This document shows, piece by piece, positions 1-8,281 of a DNA stretch of 43,191 nucleotides. Source of the stretch: an uncultured bacterium (GTDB taxonomy: Bacteria > Patescibacteria > Microgenomatia > Levybacterales > UBA12049). The stretch's first letter is position 1; each line of letters starts with the position of its first letter. The stretch covers positions 1 through 43,191 of the forward strand of contig CAMPGJ010000001.1 in the NCBI GenBank assembly GCA_946885425.1, read 5' to 3'. The notes under the pieces are model-generated. The model saw nothing but the letters and a program-made list of their open reading frames with translations. It searched no databases and was not told the origin of the DNA. Position numbers and translations under genes: made by a program.

Positions 1-975
1 GACGATTTAAAGAAACTTTACAAACCTGCCCCCGGTTCTCATAAGGGGCAGAACGGGAAATTGATGGTGATCGGTGGATCGCATCTTTTTCATGCGGCTT
101 CGTTGTGGGCGCTTCAGGCTTCGAGCAAGATCGTCGATATGGTCTTTTATGCATCTGTGGCCGAGAATAACGAGATCGTACAGAAAGCAAAAGAGGAATT
201 CCGCAATGGGATAGTGATTCCTCGTGAGCATATTGAGGATTATGTGGATGAAGCTGATTGTATTCTCATCGGGCCCGGGATGGTTCGGTCTTCTGACGAA
301 GAACTTAAAACTGAGAACTTGGAACTAAGAACGATACAGGAGATTAATCAGTTTACTGATGAAGGGATGCAGACGTATTATCTCACCAAATATTTGCTTA
401 CCAATTACCCTCACAAAAAATGGGTGATTGATGCAGGGGCTCTTCAGATGATGCGTCCGGAATGGCTCAAACCGCTTGCCGGCAATGTGATTGTAACACC
501 TCACCCACAGGAGTTTGCAAGAGTGTTTGGGTCTGTCATTCTGGAGCAGAGTGATAACGAAGCGGTAGAAACCCCTCAGAAGATCCTATCGAGGTCGTTG
601 CCTTCCACCCCTGTCAGGCAGGCGGCCTCCTTACGTCCGGCCCAGGATGACAAAATAAAACAAATAGCGAGGGAATATGGATGCACGATTCTTTTGAAGG
701 GAGAGAAGGATGTTGTATGTTCTCCCGGCCAATGTGTGGAGATTTCTGGAGGCAATGCTGGTATGACTAAAGGAGGAACTGGAGACGTGCTGGCGGGGCT
801 TGTAGCGGCTCTAGCATGTAAGAACGATCTCTTCCTGGCAGCGAGCGCTGGAAGTTATATTAACAAAAAAGCGGGCGAGGCATTGTTCGAAAAAGTTGGT
901 TATTATTTTAACTCTTCAGATTTAGTTTCTGAAATTCCAATTACTATGAGAAAACTTTTGATAAGCGGGGAATAA
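1..975 (+). CDS. nnrD: ADP-dependent NAD(P)H-hydrate dehydratase (5'-truncated by window edge)
   Basis: Repairs hydrated NAD(P)H in the cytoplasm, using ADP to dehydrate the S-form. The frame is open from base 1, so the gene starts outside the window; the ATG at 61 is internal, because the residues before it (SHKGQNGKLMVIGGS) are the family's conserved N-terminal motif. The C-terminal nucleotide-binding motif GGTGDVLAGLVAAL lies near 775-815. Two stretches look like repeat DNA read in frame: about 298-345 (peptide EELKTENLELRT) and about 605-645, which shares its ends (CCACCCCTGTC and CCGGCCCAG) with an intergenic element at 22146-22201. Both should fall in surface loops. The fused NnrE epimerase domain, if present, would lie upstream. 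Family call firm. Confidence 0.9.
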   Translation, partial: DDLKKLYKPAPGSHKGQNGKLMVIGGSHLFHAASLWALQASSKIVDMVFYASVAENNEIVQKAKEEFRNGIVIPREHIEDYVDEADCILIGPGMVRSSDEELKTENLELRTIQEINQFTDEGMQTYYLTKYLLTNYPHKKWVIDAGALQMMRPEWLKPLAGNVIVTPHPQEFARVFGSVILEQSDNEAVETPQKILSRSLPSTPVRQAASLRPAQDDKIKQIAREYGCTILLKGEKDVVCSPGQCVEISGGNAGMTKGGTGDVLAGLVAALACKNDLFLAASAGSYINKKAGEALFEKVGYYFNSSDLVSEIPITMRKLLISGE

Positions 976-980
976 AAGCT

Positions 981-1253
981 TTATTTTTTTGCATCTGTTG
1001 CTTTGAGCAGCTTGGATAGCTGGTAAGTGACTAGGACGGCAATGGTTGTGACTATGATAGCGTAGAGAAAAAGAGATAGGACTCCTCCTCCTTGCGGTAA
1101 CCATTTCGTAATATAAACCTTAAAGAATTCCTGGATGACATTATTCCACGCAAGAGCGGCAACCAATCCAAATCCGCTGGTTGAAAGCGTAATCATTTGT
1201 TTAATCATTTCAGCTTGAAGACTTTTTTGTTCTTCAGTTTTCTTTTTTGCCAT
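981..1253 (-). CDS. DUF5654 family small membrane protein
   Basis: A 90-residue protein with a lysine-rich N-terminus (MAKKKTEEQKS), an amphipathic segment and two predicted membrane spans (about residues 27-47 and 57-80), ending in a lysine-rich tail. I recognise the pattern as DUF5654, a family of unknown function common in CPR bacteria and some archaea. It is convergent with nnrD, 5 bp between stop codons. A TATAAT box with extended TG lies at 1260-1265 on the same strand, so transcription should start at or beside the ATG, giving a leaderless mRNA. Function unknown. Confidence 0.8.
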   Translation of the reverse strand: MAKKKTEEQKSLQAEMIKQMITLSTSGFGLVAALAWNNVIQEFFKVYITKWLPQGGGVLSLFLYAIIVTTIAVLVTYQLSKLLKATDAKK

Positions 1254-1390
1254 AGATAAATTATAGCACAGAAGCTTTTTACTCCTTTAGAGATGCCCGC
1301 CAACATGACGGATATGTTGTAATTTTTCGGGAAATGTGCGAGAATTATTTTAGATTCGTAGCTAAATTCGATACAATTTGTAGAATTCGC

Positions 1391-2443
1391 ATGTATACTC
1401 CTAAATATATAATCACAAATAAAATCCTCCGCTATATCGGTATTATTGAAGCTGCTCGTGAGGTGATTAATCACGCACCACTGCTTCCTTATTATGAAAA
1501 AGAGTTTCGTAAAGATGCTTTGATTAGAAGTGTGCATCATGGGACTCATATTGAGGGGAATGAACTTAATCTTGATCAGGCAGAAAGGGTGCTGGAAGGA
1601 CAGCCAGTTGTTGCCCGGGAGCGGGATATTCAAGAGGTTATCAATTACCGCCGGGTTATGGAATATCTGGAAAAATCGCATAACAGAGTTGAATCATCCA
1701 AAATCGATGAAAAATTTCTTAAGGATCTACATCAAAAAACAGTCGAGAAAATTTTGGCTGTAGAACGGTGTGGTGTGTACCGAAGTACACAGGTGGTTAT
1801 AAAAAATAGTTTGACGGGAGAAGTGACATTTACCCCACCTGTAGCTGTAGCAGTGCCTTTTCAAATAAACGAATTGATAGATTTTGTTAATAAAACCAAA
1901 CCCGATCATCTCCATCCAGTTCTTAAAAGTGGTATTGTGCATTATGAATTTGCTCGTATTCATCCATTTGTGGATGGTAATGGCAGGGTAGCTAGAGCGC
2001 TCTCTACGTTTATCCTGTTTGATGAAGGGTATGATATCCGGAAATTCTTTTCTCTTGAAGAATACTTTGATGTGAATGCAGAGCGTTATTACACTGCATT
2101 GCAAAGTGTGGGTAAGCATGATGGGGAACTCACCCTATGGCTTGAGTATTTTACCGAAGGCTTGGCAATTGAGCTTACGAAGATCAAGGAGAAGATTGAA
2201 AAGATATCAGTCGATAGCCGGTTGAAGGAGCGTCTTGGCGGAGCTCCTTTGCTTTTGACAGAACGACAGCTCAAAATCGTTGAGTATATTCAGAAGACCG
2301 GTTATATGCAAAACCAGGTATTCAAAACATTATTCCCTATGGTTTCGGAGGACACGGTTTTAAATGAACTGAAGGCTCTTGTAAAGAATGGTATTATAAA
2401 GAAATCTGGGAGCACGAAAGGCGCGAAGTATATAATGGCTTGA
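1391..2443 (+). CDS. Fic domain protein with C-terminal winged helix
   Basis: Fic proteins transfer AMP or related groups from nucleotides to target hydroxyls. The Fic motif HPFVDGNGR begins at His191 counted from this start. An N-terminal THIEGN segment resembles the auto-inhibitory helix motif, with the inhibitory Glu kept. The last 70 residues (LTERQLKIVEYIQ onward) look like a winged-helix DNA-binding domain, the usual Fic-wHTH architecture. The frame is open to an ATG at 1334, but bases 1340-1390 belong to the AT-rich repeat family seen elsewhere, and a TACAAT box at 1372-1377 would start transcription just before 1391, so I prefer 1391. Targets unknown; possibly autoregulation or toxin-like activity. 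Confidence 0.85.
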   Translation: MYTPKYIITNKILRYIGIIEAAREVINHAPLLPYYEKEFRKDALIRSVHHGTHIEGNELNLDQAERVLEGQPVVARERDIQEVINYRRVMEYLEKSHNRVESSKIDEKFLKDLHQKTVEKILAVERCGVYRSTQVVIKNSLTGEVTFTPPVAVAVPFQINELIDFVNKTKPDHLHPVLKSGIVHYEFARIHPFVDGNGRVARALSTFILFDEGYDIRKFFSLEEYFDVNAERYYTALQSVGKHDGELTLWLEYFTEGLAIELTKIKEKIEKISVDSRLKERLGGAPLLLTERQLKIVEYIQKTGYMQNQVFKTLFPMVSEDTVLNELKALVKNGIIKKSGSTKGAKYIMA

Positions 2444-2455
2444 GACTTGATTAAC

Positions 2456-2543
2456 GTCATTGCGAGGAGCAGAGCGAAGAAGCAATCCGGTCCACAAAAA
2501 ATTATGGACGAGATTGCCGCGCTCACTCTTCGCTCGCAATGAC
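2456..2543. repeat. GTCATTGCGAG-type palindromic repeat, intergenic copy
   Basis: An 88-bp element bounded by GTCATTGCGAG and its complement CTCGCAATGAC. The same ends bound a copy inside the EndoQ-like gene at 6456-6533. Its right arm contains an ATG (2539) in frame with the ligase gene, which would falsely extend that protein by six residues. Confidence 0.85.
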
Positions 2544-2556
2544 AAAACATAAATAT

Positions 2557-4317
2557 ATGAAATATAGTGAATTTGCTGATTATTTAGAAAAATTGGAAGA
2601 GACATCGTCTCGTCTTACTCTTATTGAGATTCTTTCAGGACTATTTAAAGAGGTAGATGAGGCTGATGTTGATAAGATCGTTTATTTGCTGCAGGGACGT
2701 GTTGCTCCCTTCTTCGCTCCCGTTGAGATTGGTATGGCGGAGAAAAATGTCGCTAGTGCGCTTGCGCTTGCTTACCAAGCAGATCGTGATGATGTTCTGA
2801 AGCTTTATGGAGAGCTAGGAGATATGGGACTCGCTGCGCAGCAGCTGAGTAAAGAAGTAAGAAGTAAGAAGCAAGAAGTAAGGGTTGAGGATGTATTTGG
2901 AACGTTGACGGAGATTGCGAGGACATCGGGCGAAGGGAGCGTGGAGAAGAAGCAGATTTTGCTTTCTGATTTATTGCAAAAAATTGATCCTGTAGCATCA
3001 AAGCATTTAGTGCGTGTTCCTCTGGGTAAGACAAGGCTGGGGATTGGTGACCCGACTGTTTTGGATGCATTGGCCACCGCCAAATTAGGAGATAAGACAA
3101 AGCGGAAAGTATTGGAGGGTGCATATAATCGGACTTCAGATTTGGGTCTTATTGCTAAAGTGCTGTGGAGTGATGGTCTGGAGGCTGTTGAGAAGTTGAA
3201 GGTTCGGGTGGGTTTTCCAATCCGTTCAGAACTCTGTGAACGCCTGCCAAACCCAGAAAAGGTTATTGAGAAGATGGGTGAGGTGGACGTGCAGTATAAA
3301 TATGACGGTTTCCGGGTGCAGATACATAAAAATAAAGATGATGTGCGGATGTTTTCCAGAAACCTTGAGGATATGAGCCACATGTTCCCTGAATTGAGAC
3401 AAGCTACGTTGGATCAGGTAAAAGCAGATACAATTATTCTGGATAGCGAAGCACTGGCTTACAATCCTGAATCAGAAGAATTTTTGCCATTCCAGGAGAC
3501 CACCAAACGACGCAGAAAGCATGGTATAGAAGAGATGGCGGAGAAGCTGCCTCTGCGGGCGTTTGTGTTCGATATCTTGTATAAAGATGGCGAGCCGCTT
3601 ATTGATAAACCACTTCATGAACGTATGAAGATTCTTGAAGAGGTGATTAGAGAGGATGATGTGCTGATCCGTAGTAAGAACCAGACCATGAATGATCCAA
3701 AGGCGATGACATTGCTTCTTGAAGATGCAATTTCCAAAGGTCTTGAAGGGTTGGTTGTGAAAAAGCTTGAAAGCCCGTATGTGGCTGGCGGGAGAAACTT
3801 TAATTGGGTAAAGTTGAAGCGGCATTCTTCTGGAGATCTGCATGACACAATCGACTGCGTTATTCTCGGTTATATCTTTGGCCGCGGGAAAAGAGCGGCT
3901 TTTGGTGCAGGGGCGCTTTTGGTCGGAGTCTATGATGAGAAGCGTGATGAATTTGTCACAGTGTCTAAAATTGGTACTGGGCTGACTGATGATGAGTGGC
4001 GAAGTATCAAACAAAGAACTGAGAACTTAGAACGAAAAACAAAGCCCGCCCGTGTCGATTCATTAATTACGCCGAGTGTATGGGTTGAGCCTGAGATTGT
4101 TATTGAGGTATTGGCGGATGAGATAACGAGAAGTCCTCTTCACACGGCAGGAACTCAGTCAGAGGAAGCGGCAAAGGAGCTTGAAGATATAAAGGAGCCT
4201 GGATATGCGCTTCGTTTTCCACGATTAGTTTCATTTAGGGATAAGGATAAGAAAGCAGAGGATGCGACTACGGTTGAGGAATTAATTAAGATGTATAACG
4301 ATCAGGGAAAGAAGTAA
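2557..4317 (+). CDS. lig: ATP-dependent DNA ligase, archaeal/eukaryotic Lig1 type
   Basis: Seals nicks in DNA using ATP. About 586 residues from this start, a full-length three-part enzyme: N-terminal DNA-binding domain (about 1-210), adenylation domain with the nucleotidyl-acceptor motif KYDG (Lys248), and C-terminal OB fold, with EGLVVKKLESPY and WVKLKRH as the later motifs. Most bacterial ATP-dependent ligases are shorter; this layout is typical of archaeal replicative ligases, suggesting old lateral transfer (inference). The ATG at 2539 lies inside the upstream palindromic repeat, so 2557 is preferred. Short repeat-like stretches are read in frame at about 2844-2883 (SKEVRSKKQEVR) and 4012-4042 (QRTENLERKTK). 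Confidence 0.9.
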   Translation: MKYSEFADYLEKLEETSSRLTLIEILSGLFKEVDEADVDKIVYLLQGRVAPFFAPVEIGMAEKNVASALALAYQADRDDVLKLYGELGDMGLAAQQLSKEVRSKKQEVRVEDVFGTLTEIARTSGEGSVEKKQILLSDLLQKIDPVASKHLVRVPLGKTRLGIGDPTVLDALATAKLGDKTKRKVLEGAYNRTSDLGLIAKVLWSDGLEAVEKLKVRVGFPIRSELCERLPNPEKVIEKMGEVDVQYKYDGFRVQIHKNKDDVRMFSRNLEDMSHMFPELRQATLDQVKADTIILDSEALAYNPESEEFLPFQETTKRRRKHGIEEMAEKLPLRAFVFDILYKDGEPLIDKPLHERMKILEEVIREDDVLIRSKNQTMNDPKAMTLLLEDAISKGLEGLVVKKLESPYVAGGRNFNWVKLKRHSSGDLHDTIDCVILGYIFGRGKRAAFGAGALLVGVYDEKRDEFVTVSKIGTGLTDDEWRSIKQRTENLERKTKPARVDSLITPSVWVEPEIVIEVLADEITRSPLHTAGTQSEEAAKELEDIKEPGYALRFPRLVSFRDKDKKAEDATTVEELIKMYNDQGKK

Positions 4318-4320
4318 TCC

Positions 4321-5025
4321 TTAAAGGTATGTCGTATCTTCGTGTTTTCTTGAGTGTGGTATTATTTTTGCAGGCTGATCTTTAACCAGTTGCACAAGTG
4401 TTATTGGCTCTGGGGATCTTTCCATCAGAAACTCTTTATACCTCGTGTCGCGTTTTTTTAGGACATCATTTGCTCTTCCTTGCAACATTGCCCTTAGATC
4501 ATCATCCTTAACCAAACTGGCTTTATCAAGAAACGTTTTCGCTTTGGCTGTGTCTGCGAGGAAGCGGACGTTCTCTAGATTCTCCTCGGATACAGTAGGA
4601 AATTTTTCAGCTGTAAATATGGAGCTATCTCCTTTCATTGCGAGCTTGGCTAGTCTATTTCCTAGGGAATCCCTGCGATACTCTTCAACCTGGACAGGAT
4701 CAATATCGGGAAATTTTTCTGGAGTTAGATTAGCTGAGTTCCCGCTGTTGATCATCGCGCTTATTGCATCAAGTTGCTTAACAACAGAAAAAACTCCTTC
4801 TTGTCTGTGCTGCTCAGGGGATTTAGGCAAATTTTCATCTTTAGATGAGTGTTGTTTTTGGGGTATTTTATTTGCTTGTTTTTCTAGTGAAAGAAATTCA
4901 AAAATTCTTTCTCCAAGCTTTTTTTGATGAGTTGGATTCCGGGGCAAATCTATTTTATCCGGTTGTCGCTGTTCCGGCTGCGGGGTGCCTGATTCAAATA
5001 TTGGTTTGCTGTGCTCTGCGCTCAC
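4321..5025 (-). CDS. Hypothetical protein with internal duplication
   Basis: I do not recognise this 234-residue protein. It is hydrophilic with no signal peptide or membrane span. The first 80 residues are rich in Pro, Gln, Lys and Ser and probably disordered; the rest should be helical. A motif is repeated in the middle: LTPEKFPDIDPVQVEEYR and, about 40 residues on, FTAEKFPTVSEENLENVR, sharing EKFP and a downstream E..R, which suggests a duplicated unit of about 40 residues. It converges on the ligase gene with only 3 bp between stop codons. Likely a lineage-specific cytoplasmic protein. Confidence 0.6.
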   Translation of the reverse strand: MSAEHSKPIFESGTPQPEQRQPDKIDLPRNPTHQKKLGERIFEFLSLEKQANKIPQKQHSSKDENLPKSPEQHRQEGVFSVVKQLDAISAMINSGNSANLTPEKFPDIDPVQVEEYRRDSLGNRLAKLAMKGDSSIFTAEKFPTVSEENLENVRFLADTAKAKTFLDKASLVKDDDLRAMLQGRANDVLKKRDTRYKEFLMERSPEPITLVQLVKDQPAKIIPHSRKHEDTTYL

Positions 5026-5137
5026 AGGGTTAGAAGATATTTATCTCTATCTGAAGTATAGTCCTCTTCCATGCTCAGTCAAGAGGGATTAACTGGATCA
5101 TATTAGGTGAATATGTAGGAAGACATAAAAAGTAAAT

Positions 5138-5204
5138 AGGGGATGTAATGGTATGCTTCTTGCGAAGTTTGCAGCCGCCTAAGCGGCTTTCCATTACACC
5201 CCCT
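5138..5204 (-). other. Branched stem-loop element, 3' end of small membrane-protein locus A
   Basis: A closing stem (GGGG plus TGTAATGG at 5139-5151 with CCATTACA plus CCCC at 5191-5203) encloses two hairpins: CTTC/GAAG (5156-5167) and GCCGC/GCGGC (5174-5187). On the minus strand it lies 20 nt after the stop of the 80-aa gene and is followed by ATTTACTTTTTATG. It probably ends or protects that transcript. Elements at 11137-11216 and 28891-29030 have the same plan and the same TACTTTT tail. Confidence 0.6.
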
Positions 5205-5224
5205 GGGTTTTGACGATCGAATTG

Positions 5225-5467
5225 TCATAGGTAGATACAGGCCAACACCGTGGTAGGCAGGAATATCCAGAAAACAAGCATTGCGCCTGCTTTTTCTGCC
5301 TTTTCTGCTTCTGTTCTTCCCACAGCCAAAGATCCTACCGTCAAAGCGGCTAGTATGATCTTTATGAAAATAAGCCAACCATCCGGTATTATATGCAAAA
5401 CTCCTAGAGCCCCAATGCTCAAGAGTATCGCAAGGAGAATGCATATTTGTTCCCATGGAGTCTTCAT
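5225..5467 (-). CDS. Small membrane protein, 80 aa (locus A)
   Basis: Unrecognised. Starting at the ATG at 5467 (preceded by GGGAGAG), the protein has three hydrophobic segments (about residues 8-24, 28-48 and 62-79) and a short charged loop EAEKAEKAG. The frame is open 19 codons further upstream, but the Shine-Dalgarno-like sequence and the hydrophobic onset favour 5467. A strong promoter at 5624-5652 gives a leader of about 150 nt with two hairpins, and a branched element follows the stop. The arrangement resembles the four-gene cluster at 29-30 kb, though the proteins are not obviously homologous. Function unknown. Confidence 0.65.
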   Translation of the reverse strand: MKTPWEQICILLAILLSIGALGVLHIIPDGWLIFIKIILAALTVGSLAVGRTEAEKAEKAGAMLVFWIFLPTTVLACIYL

Positions 5468-5557
5468 GATTCTCTCCCTAGATTGGGTTTGGTTTGGTTG
5501 TTTTTTGCTGTATTCGATTGTCAAGGCTAACGCTTTTCGAGTGCCTCTCCCATCAGT

Positions 5558-5617
5558 CCGACATACATATGTCGGTGGAAGGATAAAAGAAAAGTCATCA
5601 CAGCCCTTTTAAGGGCT
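5558..5617 (-). promoter_or_regulatory. Structured 5' leader of locus A
   Basis: The predicted transcript start (about 5617) coincides with the edge of a perfect 16-bp palindrome, AGCCCTTTTAAGGGCT (5602-5617), so the RNA would begin with a hairpin. A second hairpin, CCGACATA/TATGTCGG, lies at 5558-5575. A 5'-terminal stem usually stabilises mRNA; regulation is possible but unproven. Confidence 0.5.
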
Positions 5618-5623
5618 TGTAAT

Positions 5624-5652
5624 ATTGTATATAAAGCTTATAGTTTTGTCAA
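5624..5652 (-). promoter_or_regulatory. Sigma70-type promoter, locus A
   Basis: TTGACA (5647-5652), 17-bp spacer, TACAAT (5624-5629) on the minus strand. It is divergent from the EndoQ-like gene, whose TG-extended TAGAAT box is at 5696-5701. Confidence 0.7.
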
Positions 5653-5708
5653 GTTGAGATGGAGACATCTTCTGATTAATTGTTAAGTGTTATGTTAGAA
5701 TAATCTTC

Positions 5709-7115
5709 ATGCGGTTTATGGCTGATTTGCATTTGCATAGTAAGTATTCTATGGCGGTTTCCCCCAAAATGACGCTTCCGTTTATGGCGCAGTATGCAGC
5801 TCAGAAGGGGATTGATATTATTAGTGCTTCGGATTTTACGCATCCTGTTTGGTTCAAAGAAATACGTGAGCAATTAATTGAGGCGGAGGAAGGGATATAT
5901 AAGTTGAGAGGTGAGAGTTCAGAATTGAGAAATGCCAAAGAGACTTTATTCTTGTTGTCTACGGAGATAGCCAGTATTTACAAGCAGGATGGGAAGGTCC
6001 GGCGCGTGCATAATCTTATATTCGTGCCGAGTTTGGAAGTTGCGGATAAGGTGAATAGGGAATTGGTGGCACGAGGGTGTAATATTATGGCGGATGGGAG
6101 GCCGATTGTAGGGATTTCATCGCGGAATCTTCTGGAGATGATTCTTACTATTGATGAGAGGTGTATGCTCATTCCCTGCCATATTTGGACGCCTCATTTT
6201 GGGGTGTATGGATCGGCAAGTGGGTTTGATTCTTTGGAACAGGCGTATGGAGATCTCGCATCGTATATCTACGGCATCGAGACAGGAATCTCAAGTGATC
6301 CTGGGATGAATTGGGAAGTGAAGGAGCTGAGGAATAGGAGCATACTCTCGTTCTCGGACGCGCATTCTGCTCCGAAGATGGGGCGCGAGGCGACGGTGTT
6401 TGAGCTTGAGGAACCTTCATATGGGTCAATTCGAGAGGCTATTATGCTCCCCTCCGTCATTGCGAGCGACCTTAGGGAGCCCGGCAATCTCATTGTGGAC
6501 GGGATTGCTTCGTCGCATACTCCTCGCAATGACGTTAATAAAATAGCTTATACTATCGAGTTCTATCCCGAAGAGGGGAAGTATCATTTTTCCGGGCATA
6601 GGAATTGTAAGGTATCCATTGGTCCTGAAGAGATCCGAGGTGGGGGGAATACGTGTCCAGTTTGTAAACGCCGCATGACTGAAGGAGTTTTGTATCGTGT
6701 GCAGCAGTTGGTTGATGAATCGTTGTTCAATAGAGTTGAAGAAAAGGTCGATGAGCACGGGGTGAAATGGTATGAAGATAAGCTGGGGGAACAACCGCCA
6801 TTTGTGAAACTGGTGCCGCTGCTTGAAGTGGTTGCTCAGGGGATTGGTTCAACTATTGCCAGTCAGAAGTCACAGACCATGCTTGCAGAGCTTTGTTCTC
6901 AGTTTGGAAATGAAATTGAGGTACTTTTAGAAGCATCATTGGAAGATATAACAAAGGTTGGTGGAGAGTTTGTTGCAGAAGCAGCAAAAAAAGTTCGAGA
7001 AGGGAATATTTCTATTATTCCCGGATATGATGGGGAGTATGGGAAGGTTAGTATTTGGGATGAAGAAGAGAGACCAAAACGTACAAGAGGGACAAAAATA
7101 TTAAAACACAGATGA
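5709..7115 (+). CDS. PHP-domain protein, endonuclease Q-like
   Basis: The N-terminus MRFMADLHLHSKYS carries the metal-binding PHP motif (Asp6, His8, His10), and SDAHS further on fits the same fold. A zinc ribbon follows (NCK...CPVCKRR, about 6605-6690) and a helical C-terminal region. This order matches the endonuclease Q family, which nicks DNA beside deaminated bases in archaea and some bacteria. Residues about 250-275 are an in-frame copy of the GTCATTGCGAG repeat (6456-6533, exactly 26 codons), making the protein longer than usual. RGESSELRN at about 5908 may be another repeat-derived patch. TAGAAT with extended TG at 5696-5701 predicts a leaderless mRNA starting at the ATG. Confidence 0.8.
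   Translation: MRFMADLHLHSKYSMAVSPKMTLPFMAQYAAQKGIDIISASDFTHPVWFKEIREQLIEAEEGIYKLRGESSELRNAKETLFLLSTEIASIYKQDGKVRRVHNLIFVPSLEVADKVNRELVARGCNIMADGRPIVGISSRNLLEMILTIDERCMLIPCHIWTPHFGVYGSASGFDSLEQAYGDLASYIYGIETGISSDPGMNWEVKELRNRSILSFSDAHSAPKMGREATVFELEEPSYGSIREAIMLPSVIASDLREPGNLIVDGIASSHTPRNDVNKIAYTIEFYPEEGKYHFSGHRNCKVSIGPEEIRGGGNTCPVCKRRMTEGVLYRVQQLVDESLFNRVEEKVDEHGVKWYEDKLGEQPPFVKLVPLLEVVAQGIGSTIASQKSQTMLAELCSQFGNEIEVLLEASLEDITKVGGEFVAEAAKKVREGNISIIPGYDGEYGKVSIWDEEERPKRTRGTKILKHR
6456..6533. repeat. GTCATTGCGAG-type repeat inserted in frame in the EndoQ-like gene
   Basis: 78 bp bounded by GTCATTGCGAG and CTCGCAATGAC, the same ends as 2456-2543. It adds 26 codons (VIASDLREPG...TPRND) without a stop or frameshift, between the PHP domain and the zinc ribbon. 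Confidence 0.85.
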
Positions 7116-7214
7116 AGTTAGATATATAGTATAGAGTAAAGGGAAGGGTAAAGGAAATCTTACACATTTCTTCTTAAATTTCACTATCTTTTGTGCTAGA
7201 ATCTTACTGTACAT

Positions 7215-7865
7215 ATGAAGCTTATTGTTGGTCTTGGTAATCCTGGTGATAAGTATGAAAACACCCGCCACAATGTCGGCTTTATGATTGCCGATCACTT
7301 CCTCAAAGACTACTCAGGTATGATTCAAGCAAATTGGTCCACGAATGAGCGGTTAAAGAGTCAAATAGCATTGATTGATTGGAAGACAAAAGAAGGAGAT
7401 AATGAGCGTGTGATTTTGGCTAAGCCTCAAACATACATGAATAATTCCGGTATAGCAGTTCAACTGATTGCGGCTTTTTATAAAGTTAATCCGGAAGATA
7501 TCTGGATTGTTAATGATGAACTTGATTTACCGCTTGGTAGTATGAAAATTAGATTCGGTGGTGCTGCTGCAGGTCACCACGGTGTGGAATCAATAATTGA
7601 TAAGCTTGGTACTGACAAGTTCTGGCGTTTCCGGATGGGAATAGGACAGGAGCGGGGACATGCGGGCAGTCATCTTAGGGAAGAGGGTAATGTCCAGCCT
7701 CTTGGTAAACAGCCTATGGGTGATGTTGAAGATTATGTACTTGGTTCATTTAGCGGGAGCGAAAGAAGTAAATCCAAACAACTTATTAAGCATGGCTATG
7801 AATCTCTGGAATTTGCTCTGGAAAAAGGACTTAAAGCTGCAATGAACCGGTTTAACACGAAGTAA
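7215..7865 (+). CDS. pth: Peptidyl-tRNA hydrolase
   Basis: Releases tRNA from peptidyl-tRNA that has dropped off the ribosome. The N-terminus MKLIVGLGNPG carries the conserved Asn9, and NTRHNVGF the catalytic His19; KPQTYMNNSG and the downstream NDELDLPLG complete the active site. At 216 residues it is slightly longer than usual because of a loop (HAGSHLREEGNVQPLGKQ) before VEDYVLGSF. A TG-extended TAGAAT box at 7197-7202 puts the transcript start about 6 nt before the ATG. The 84-aa gene and acylphosphatase follow on the same strand, separated by repeat copies, so a shared transcript is possible. Confidence 0.95.
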   Translation: MKLIVGLGNPGDKYENTRHNVGFMIADHFLKDYSGMIQANWSTNERLKSQIALIDWKTKEGDNERVILAKPQTYMNNSGIAVQLIAAFYKVNPEDIWIVNDELDLPLGSMKIRFGGAAAGHHGVESIIDKLGTDKFWRFRMGIGQERGHAGSHLREEGNVQPLGKQPMGDVEDYVLGSFSGSERSKSKQLIKHGYESLEFALEKGLKAAMNRFNTK

Positions 7866-8026
7866 CATGCGAATTGCTACAAATTACGGCTACAAATTTT
7901 GCTACAAATCTACAAATTTAAATTCGTAATTCGGATGCGGGGTGGTCTTGCAAAATGGCTCTAAGTTGATTAATATGGAGAAGCGATAGAACAGTACGCA
8001 TAATTCGTATTAATTTGTAGCAGCCT
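7866..8026 (+). repeat. MITE-like AT-rich repeat, long copy 1
   Basis: About 155 bp. The left end reads GCGAATTGCTACAAATTA and the right end is an imperfect inverted version (TTAATTTGTAGCAGCC). The interior carries TTGCAAAATG and CTCTAAGTTGATTA. It aligns along its length with 8282-8435, and it ends directly before the ATG of the 84-aa gene. Confidence 0.8.
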
Positions 8027-8281
8027 ATGCAGTCAATTAAGCAGGTCCTCAATAGATTTGATCCGGTTAAGGATAAATATGTTTCCCGTGAGTTTCAATC
8101 TTTCGGATTACATTTAGCTGAGGAGCTTGATGACTATAAACATAGGAGTCTATATATGAAACTTGCTAAGACAACTCACAGAGCTCTCCTTGAAGAGGCT
8201 TTGCGTTTTGTCAGTGATAGCAAAGCCACGAATAGGGGCGCGCTATTTATGTGGAAACTTAAAGAATTGCGGAAAAAGTAA
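8027..8281 (+). CDS. Hypothetical helical protein, 84 aa
   Basis: Unrecognised function; the sequence style (KYVSREFQSFGLHLAEEL, RSLYMKLAKTTHRALLEEAL, WKLKELRKK) resembles small hypothetical proteins I associate with Microgenomates genomes. No membrane span or signal; probably all helical, basic at the C-terminus, so nucleic-acid binding is conceivable. The gene sits exactly between two same-orientation copies of a 155-bp MITE-like repeat. No clear ribosome-binding site is visible, since the repeat fills the upstream DNA. Confidence 0.7.
   Translation: MQSIKQVLNRFDPVKDKYVSREFQSFGLHLAEELDDYKHRSLYMKLAKTTHRALLEEALRFVSDSKATNRGALFMWKLKELRKK

Noticed and set aside
1334..1390. Upstream start for the Fic gene
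   Set aside because: The segment belongs to the AT-rich repeat family and overlaps the predicted -10 box.
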